Source: SKW197 sp049970095 (GTDB lineage: Archaea > Thermoplasmatota > Thermoplasmata > Lutacidiplasmatales > SKW197). Taken from it: 34,207 nt of DNA. The stretch covers positions 1 to 34,207 of the forward strand of contig JBMFNP010000015.1 in the NCBI GenBank assembly GCA_049970095.1, in the 5' to 3' direction. Made by a program: the position numbers and the translations under genes. The notes below the pieces were generated by a model that saw only the letters and a list, made by a program, of their open reading frames with translations, had not been told where the DNA came from and searched no databases. Of this stretch, positions 30,146 through 34,207 are shown one piece after another; within the stretch, counting starts at the first letter, position 1, and every line of letters starts with the position of its first letter.

Positions 30146-30420
30146 GCCAAATTACACTGAAATTTTTCGGTTATTTTAGGGAAATTGTGGGAATGCCAAG
30201 CATCACCCTCAGCGGAGATTTTAATAATGTAGGTGAAGTGCTCACCCATATTGCCATCAGATTCCCAGAGATCCGTAACAAGTTGTTTGAAGGCAATAAG
30301 GTGATGCCTTTTGTTAAAGTTCTCCTGAATGGGCTGGCAATAGAAGTACTTGAGGATTTAGATACAAAAGTAAAAGATGGAGATACCATTGCAATTTTCC
30401 CGCCAGTAGGAGGAGGTTGA
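30142..30420 (+). CDS. MoaD/ThiS-like beta-grasp sulfur carrier (SAMP-like)
   Basis: A beta-grasp protein of about 92 residues ending PPVGGG, i.e. with the C-terminal Gly-Gly that is adenylated and thiolated (molybdopterin or thiamine sulfur carrier) or conjugated to proteins (archaeal SAMP). The N-terminal part QITLKFFGYFREIVG is the expected first beta strand and helix of MoaD. No ATG exists in this part: the first GTG (30187) would delete the first strand. The frame begins after a TAG at 30136, and a CTG at 30142 overlaps the ygeW stop (CTGA) with GGGGGGT five bases upstream, so a CUG start is proposed. Confidence 0.75.
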   Translation: MSQITLKFFGYFREIVGMPSITLSGDFNNVGEVLTHIAIRFPEIRNKLFEGNKVMPFVKVLLNGLAIEVLEDLDTKVKDGDTIAIFPPVGGG

Positions 30421-30421
30421 A

Positions 30422-31828
30422 CTACAAACTTCTTCCTGCATCTGCAATTATTTCTGTTTCTTTTCCGCAGATAATGCATCTTCCCGCACCTAATTTTTCG
30501 TTTACAGGAATTCCAAGGACTGAAACATCCAGGTATTTTTCAATTTCCATCCCACAATCTTCCCCACCACACCAGTGGAACCTAATAATCCCTGGTTTAT
30601 TTTTTGCATCCTCAAGTGTCCTCACATAGTGCACATTCTTTTCAAGAGCCTTTTTTGCATTTTCATAAAGCGATTTCTGGATATTTTCAAGCGCATATTT
30701 AACTTCTTCTACTAAGTTGCTCTTTGACACTTCCTTTTTTTCTCTGGTGTCCCTCCTGGTCAGTGTGAGCTTCTCTTCCTCCATCTCTCTGATTCCTACT
30801 TCTATTCTCAGGGGCACACCTTTCAGTTCCCAGTCATAGTATTTGTTACCGGGGCGCAGATCTCTAAGGTCAATGTGTACCCGAAAGCCAGAATTTTTTA
30901 GAAGTTCAAAGATGCTCTTTGCATAATCCTCAATCTGTTCCTTCTTCTCTTTCTTCGGAACTGGCACAATTATGATCTGATAGGGTGCAATATTGGGGGG
31001 TAGCACAAGCCCAGAATTGTCTCCATGCACACCCACAATTGCACCTACAAGCCGTTCTGAAAGTCCAAAGGTAGTCTGGTGCACATACTTGTGGCTCCCA
31101 TCAACATCTTCATACATTATATTATATGCCCTTGCAAAGTTTTCATGATACTGGTGAATTGTGCCTATCTGCAAAGCCTTTTCGCCAACAAGCAAATCTG
31201 CCCCCAGGCTATAAACTGCACCTGCAAATTTATCCCAGTCGGGGCGCTTGTGAAGGATGTAGGGAAGCGCAAATGCTTTGCCCAGATTTTCCATGATTTC
31301 TATATCTTCTTTTATCTGGGATTCTGATTCCTCAGCATTTGCATGGCAGGTATGGGATTCAAAGAAATGAATTTCCCTTACTCTGATAAATGCGCGGGTT
31401 TGCTTGGTTTCATATCTAAAAACATTTACAATCTGGTAGATTTTGAGAGGCAAATCTGCGTGGCTTCTTATCCAGATTGAGAACATAGAGTACATTGCGG
31501 TTTCACTTGTGGGTCTAAGCACAAGTTTGATGTCCAAGGGGTTATCTCCTGCATGGGTAACCCAGAAAACCTGGGATGAAAAACCTTTGATGTGCTCTGC
31601 CTCCTTTTGAAACTCACTTTCCGGAATCAAAAGTGGAAAACATACCTCTGAATGCATGGTGCGATCAAATTCTTCTCTTATTTTTCTGTCAATTAGTTGC
31701 ATGAGTTTCCAGCCATATGGAAGCCAGATATTCAAACCCTTAACTGGATATCTTTTGTCACAGAGTCCTGCTAACTCAACCACTTCATTGTACCATTCTG
31801 ATATATCCTCTTCTTTTTTGTGTTCCAT
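30422..31828 (-). CDS. proS: Prolyl-tRNA synthetase, archaeal/eukaryotic type
   Basis: A 468-residue class II synthetase charging tRNA-Pro. Typical stretches are KGLNIWLPYGWKLMQLID, FRYETKQTRAFIRVREIHFF (motif 2), QTTFGLSERLVGAIVGVHGD (motif 3) and an anticodon-binding domain IIIVPVPKKEKKEQIE. The C-terminal zinc domain has C residues in FHWCGGEDCG and CIICGKE. The frame extends to 31966, but MEHKKEEDISEWYNEVVELA at 31828 is the normal N terminus. The protein ends AGRSL, whereas this ProRS class normally ends in a conserved Tyr. TATA element 31856-31867 gives a very short leader. Confidence 0.96.
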   Translation of the reverse strand: MEHKKEEDISEWYNEVVELAGLCDKRYPVKGLNIWLPYGWKLMQLIDRKIREEFDRTMHSEVCFPLLIPESEFQKEAEHIKGFSSQVFWVTHAGDNPLDIKLVLRPTSETAMYSMFSIWIRSHADLPLKIYQIVNVFRYETKQTRAFIRVREIHFFESHTCHANAEESESQIKEDIEIMENLGKAFALPYILHKRPDWDKFAGAVYSLGADLLVGEKALQIGTIHQYHENFARAYNIMYEDVDGSHKYVHQTTFGLSERLVGAIVGVHGDNSGLVLPPNIAPYQIIIVPVPKKEKKEQIEDYAKSIFELLKNSGFRVHIDLRDLRPGNKYYDWELKGVPLRIEVGIREMEEEKLTLTRRDTREKKEVSKSNLVEEVKYALENIQKSLYENAKKALEKNVHYVRTLEDAKNKPGIIRFHWCGGEDCGMEIEKYLDVSVLGIPVNEKLGAGRCIICGKETEIIADAGRSL

Positions 31829-31855
31829 GGTATCACTTTTTGCAGGAATATTATG

Positions 31856-31867
31856 GGTTTTAAAAAA
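31856..31867 (-). promoter_or_regulatory. TATA box for proS
   Basis: On the minus strand the element reads TTTTTTAAAACC, centred about 34 nt from the ATG at 31828, predicting a leader of roughly 8 nt. Confidence 0.4.
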
Positions 31868-31906
31868 CCTTGCGAGAAAAATAGCGATACCCCCATTTAG
31901 GCAAAT

Positions 31907-31916
31907 AAATATATAG
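31907..31916 (+). promoter_or_regulatory. TATA box for the degenerate KaiC-like / DUF835 operon
   Basis: The element aaatatatag predicts a start near 31937. This leaves a 20-nt leader holding AGGAGG (31943-31948) before the ATG at 31957. Confidence 0.5.
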
Positions 31917-31956
31917 GGGAAAAAGGATAGAGGGCACAAATCAGGAGGAACTCCAA

Positions 31957-32754
31957 ATGCAATCAAGGAAGATAGAGATTGAAGGGCTTAACAAACTGGT
32001 TGAAGAGGGAATCCCAGCGGATTATCTGTTGCTTCTGGAGACAGATGAAGGGCTTGAAACCGATTTGTTTGTGCGCCAGTACATCAAGGAGACGCTCACA
32101 AAAGGGGAAACATGCATCGTGTTGCTTTCAGAATGCTCACCAGAGGATTTCAAGATATTGATGAGTGCCATTGGAATTAACGCAGAAACGCATGAAAAAA
32201 ACGGGACCCTCTACATAGTGGACTGGTATTCTTTTAGAAATGAGAGAGTAATAGGAATTGAGGAAAGGGGTGCAATTTTCAAATGCTCCAAGAGTTTAAC
32301 AAATGTGGAAATTGCAATTTCCAAGGTATTAAAGAAGATAGAAGGAAAGCCATTCAGGATATACTCAGATATTCTATCAAATGCAATAAAGATGTTTGGT
32401 TTTGACACTGCATTCAAGTTTTCACAGAATCTTACTGCAAGAATAAAGAAGTTCGGTGGCGGCGGACTTTTCAAAATTTCAAAAACAGTCCACGAACAAA
32501 AAGTGATTTCTGCATTCTATTCGCAATTCAGTGGTGTGCTGGATATAGAGCATCGTAGGGAAGATAACAAGGTAACTGCGAGATTTGGGATTCTCTCTCT
32601 GGACAACATATTCTATGATTCATCATACAAACGGCTGGGTGTGAGCAAGACAAAGGGTATTGTAATAATTTCAGATGATGAACAAAAGACAAAAGCCGCA
32701 CAAAGGCCAGAAGTTAAGAAAGTGGCAAAGGAGGAGGTGGTTGAAGATGAATGA
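31957..32754 (+). CDS. Degenerate KaiC/RAD55-like protein
   Basis: A 265-residue protein with the strand order of a KaiC-like domain. Where the ATPase at 8560 has its P-loop, this one has LLLLETDEGLETDLF (about 23-37), lacking Gly-Lys-Thr/Ser. The Glu-pair position reads LLSEC (about 56-60), keeping one Glu. The motif IVDWYS (87-92) followed by IGIEE (99-103) matches the second domain of the protein at 7103-8554, so they are paralogues. The tail (about 230-265) is charged and low complexity. AGGAGG lies eight bases before the ATG. It overlaps the next gene by 8 nt. Non-catalytic signalling partner is inferred. Confidence 0.83.
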   Translation: MQSRKIEIEGLNKLVEEGIPADYLLLLETDEGLETDLFVRQYIKETLTKGETCIVLLSECSPEDFKILMSAIGINAETHEKNGTLYIVDWYSFRNERVIGIEERGAIFKCSKSLTNVEIAISKVLKKIEGKPFRIYSDILSNAIKMFGFDTAFKFSQNLTARIKKFGGGGLFKISKTVHEQKVISAFYSQFSGVLDIEHRREDNKVTARFGILSLDNIFYDSSYKRLGVSKTKGIVIISDDEQKTKAAQRPEVKKVAKEEVVEDE

Positions 32755-34207
32755 GGATGTGGAAGCGCCCGGTAGTGAGAATATTGAGGAACTGAAGGGT
32801 TCAGCAGTTTTATTTTATGAGGTAAAACCAAGGGGGATTTATGGGGTGTACAGGCGTTTGCTCGACGAGGGGTTACCAGGACTCTGTGTGAGTACAACAT
32901 TTCCAGGGAAACTGAAGAAAACCCACAAATTTGAGTCCGAAGTTATCTGGATATCTGAATCCTCTGAAAAGGGTGCAATAAAACCAGGTAGAATGGAATT
33001 TGAGTTGATGAGAGATGTGAGTAATTTTATAAAGAATAACAAGGGAGGGGTGCTTGTTCTGGATTGTATTGAAACCCTAATTCTGGAAAATGGTTTTGAC
33101 AAAGTCGTGAAATTCCTGAAAAAAATAGGAGATATGGCAGCAGTGAACGGAAACACAGTTCTGGCAGTGATTAATGACCAAAGTATGGAAAAAGAGAAGT
33201 TGTATGTGCTTTCAAAGAATTTTGATACCACGCTGGGAAAAGAGGAATTGGAGAAGGTTTTTGGAAGTAAAGAGAAAGTGGAGAAAAAGATAGAGATTGT
33301 GAAAGAAGAGGTTGCACCAGAACATGAAATTGAAATAAAAGCAGAGGAGAAGGCAGTGGAAGCAAAGCCGGAAATTGAGGAGAAATCTCTTATTGGCAGG
33401 GAAGCATTCACAAACGGGTTAAAAAAGAGTGTGACTGCAAGGGAGGCGTACACAAATGGACTGAGAAAGAAAGAGAAAGCGGGATATGTGAACGGATTAA
33501 AAAAAGAGGTTGTGCGAAAGCCGAAAGCAAGGAACATGAAAAGAGTGGGTGCTGGGATTGTAATTATCGTTGTTATTATTTCAATTTTCACATTCTGGCT
33601 ATTCTCAATGCCCACGGAAAAGATAAAGATTGATGGAAACATAGATGACTGGGCAGGAATTGTGTCTTATAAGGACTCAGAGGACTTTCTAAATCCAGAC
33701 ATAAACATTGCAGAATACAGCGTTTACTATGAGAATGAGAGGGCTTATTTCTATGCAAAGGTTTCTGGCACAATATTCAATGGAAGAAACAATGGGTATG
33801 ATGTGCTCACAATTTTTGTTGATAGGGATGGAAATGCAAGTACTGGCTATAGAATAGAGAACTTAGGTGCGGACGCAAAAATAGAGATAGGGGGCTATGA
33901 AGGCACAGTAAGGAGTGCACGTGTTTCCATATTTGAGGAATACACAGAAGCGTTGAAGCCAGAAATGAATTACTCTGCATGGAGGAATTCTGGTGATGTG
34001 AGGGTAGAGGTATCAGGGAATATAGTTGAGGGATTTGCAAAGATTGCTGGCTTAACAAATCCTGTGAGCTTAGTGCTGATGCGGCATTTTGAGGGAAGTA
34101 TGTATGAGGAGAAGCGGGCAATTGCACTTGTGGGTAAGGCAGATGGCTCTCTTGTGATTTACCAGAATTTTATAGCAGGGGATGTGGTGAATGCAAGCGA
34201 GGATGTA
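32747..34207 (+). CDS. DUF835 / NGL-repeat / TM / CBM9-like protein (partial, runs off the window)
   Basis: An open frame of 487 codons without a stop at the window end. Residues about 20-160 are a DUF835 domain (AVLFYEVKPRGIYGVYRRLL, GLPGLCVSTTFPGKL, GGVLVLDCIETLILENGFDK). A Glu/Lys-rich linker follows, then three short repeats FTNGLKK, YTNGLRK, YVNGLKK, a single TM segment (VGAGIVIIVVIISIFTFWLF), and an extracytoplasmic domain starting IKIDGNIDDWAGI that resembles CBM9-like/DOMON-type modules (IFVDRDGNASTGYRI). The protein thus joins a cytoplasmic DUF835 to an outside beta-sandwich. ATG 32747 overlaps the preceding stop; GGAGG lies just upstream. Confidence 0.88.
   Translation, partial: MNEDVEAPGSENIEELKGSAVLFYEVKPRGIYGVYRRLLDEGLPGLCVSTTFPGKLKKTHKFESEVIWISESSEKGAIKPGRMEFELMRDVSNFIKNNKGGVLVLDCIETLILENGFDKVVKFLKKIGDMAAVNGNTVLAVINDQSMEKEKLYVLSKNFDTTLGKEELEKVFGSKEKVEKKIEIVKEEVAPEHEIEIKAEEKAVEAKPEIEEKSLIGREAFTNGLKKSVTAREAYTNGLRKKEKAGYVNGLKKEVVRKPKARNMKRVGAGIVIIVVIISIFTFWLFSMPTEKIKIDGNIDDWAGIVSYKDSEDFLNPDINIAEYSVYYENERAYFYAKVSGTIFNGRNNGYDVLTIFVDRDGNASTGYRIENLGADAKIEIGGYEGTVRSARVSIFEEYTEALKPEMNYSAWRNSGDVRVEVSGNIVEGFAKIAGLTNPVSLVLMRHFEGSMYEEKRAIALVGKADGSLVIYQNFIAGDVVNASEDV

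Noticed and set aside
30187..30420. 77-aa MoaD-like gene starting at GTG 30187
   Set aside because: This start would remove the first beta strand; the upstream sequence encodes typical MoaD residues in the same frame.
32839..33642. 267-aa minus-strand open frame
   Set aside because: Antisense to the DUF835 gene, whose frame is open to the window edge and has recognisable domains.
1..34207. CRISPR array, tRNA or rRNA genes, insertion sequences
   Set aside because: No regularly spaced repeats, no tRNA T-loop type sequence with cloverleaf, no rRNA-like stretch and no transposase were seen on either strand.

Overview
The window is archaeal. It carries the complete L3-to-SecY ribosomal-protein cluster in archaeal order, with the archaeal or eukaryotic-type members eL32, eL19, eS4, the RNase P subunit Rnp1 and aIF1. 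It also has archaeal-type riboflavin genes (RibB, RibL, RibC), class III prepilins with a G|VSPVIA processing site, a eukaryote/archaea-type prolyl-tRNA synthetase, and many TATA boxes 25-30 nt from start codons. The DUF835 protein with short NGL repeats, the KaiC/RAD55-like proteins and the TPR-ATPase suggest a euryarchaeon near Thermoplasmatota. The taxon is inference from gene families, not shown directly.

Layout. 1-3255 (minus): a STAND-like AAA/TPR protein and a tail-anchored TPR/zinc-ribbon protein in one operon. 3352-5545 (plus): riboflavin/FAD operon ribB-ribL-ribC plus an unrecognised 199-aa gene. 5552-7042 (minus): a TctA-like membrane protein. 7103-9825 (minus): a tightly coupled four-gene KaiC-family operon of two small helical proteins, an intact KaiC-like ATPase and a double-domain protein whose P-loops are lost. 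9887-10432 (minus): a phosphoribosyltransferase. 10564-11364 (plus): a radical SAM protein. 11379-12366 (minus): two pilin-like proteins. 12459-27665 (minus): 27 genes from uL3 to cytidylate kinase, almost all coupled by 4-nt overlaps or a few bases. 27666-27951: a shared promoter region with a strongly folding Y-shaped element. 27967-30420 (plus): YgeY-like M20 hydrolase, YgeW-like carbamoyltransferase, and a MoaD/ThiS-like protein. 30422-31828 (minus): proS. 31957-34207 (plus): a degenerate KaiC-like protein and a DUF835/TM/CBM9-like protein cut by the window edge.

How it fits together. The large minus-strand operon makes the ribosome core together with the membrane insertion machinery (SecY, DUF106/Oxa1-type insertase). 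The most novel content is a set of RecA/KaiC-fold proteins at two loci (7103-9276 and 31957-32754). One keeps the Walker A and the Glu pair. Three other domains keep the fold pattern and a shared (I/V)DW(Y/F)S motif but have lost nucleotide-binding residues. They sit with small helical proteins at one locus and with a DUF835 transmembrane protein at the other, which suggests an uncharacterised signalling or scaffolding system. Other points of interest are a SecY with two extra N-terminal membrane segments, two genes that look as if they start at CUG, a hairpin at the predicted 5' end of a pilin mRNA, and a candidate structured RNA ahead of rpl3.
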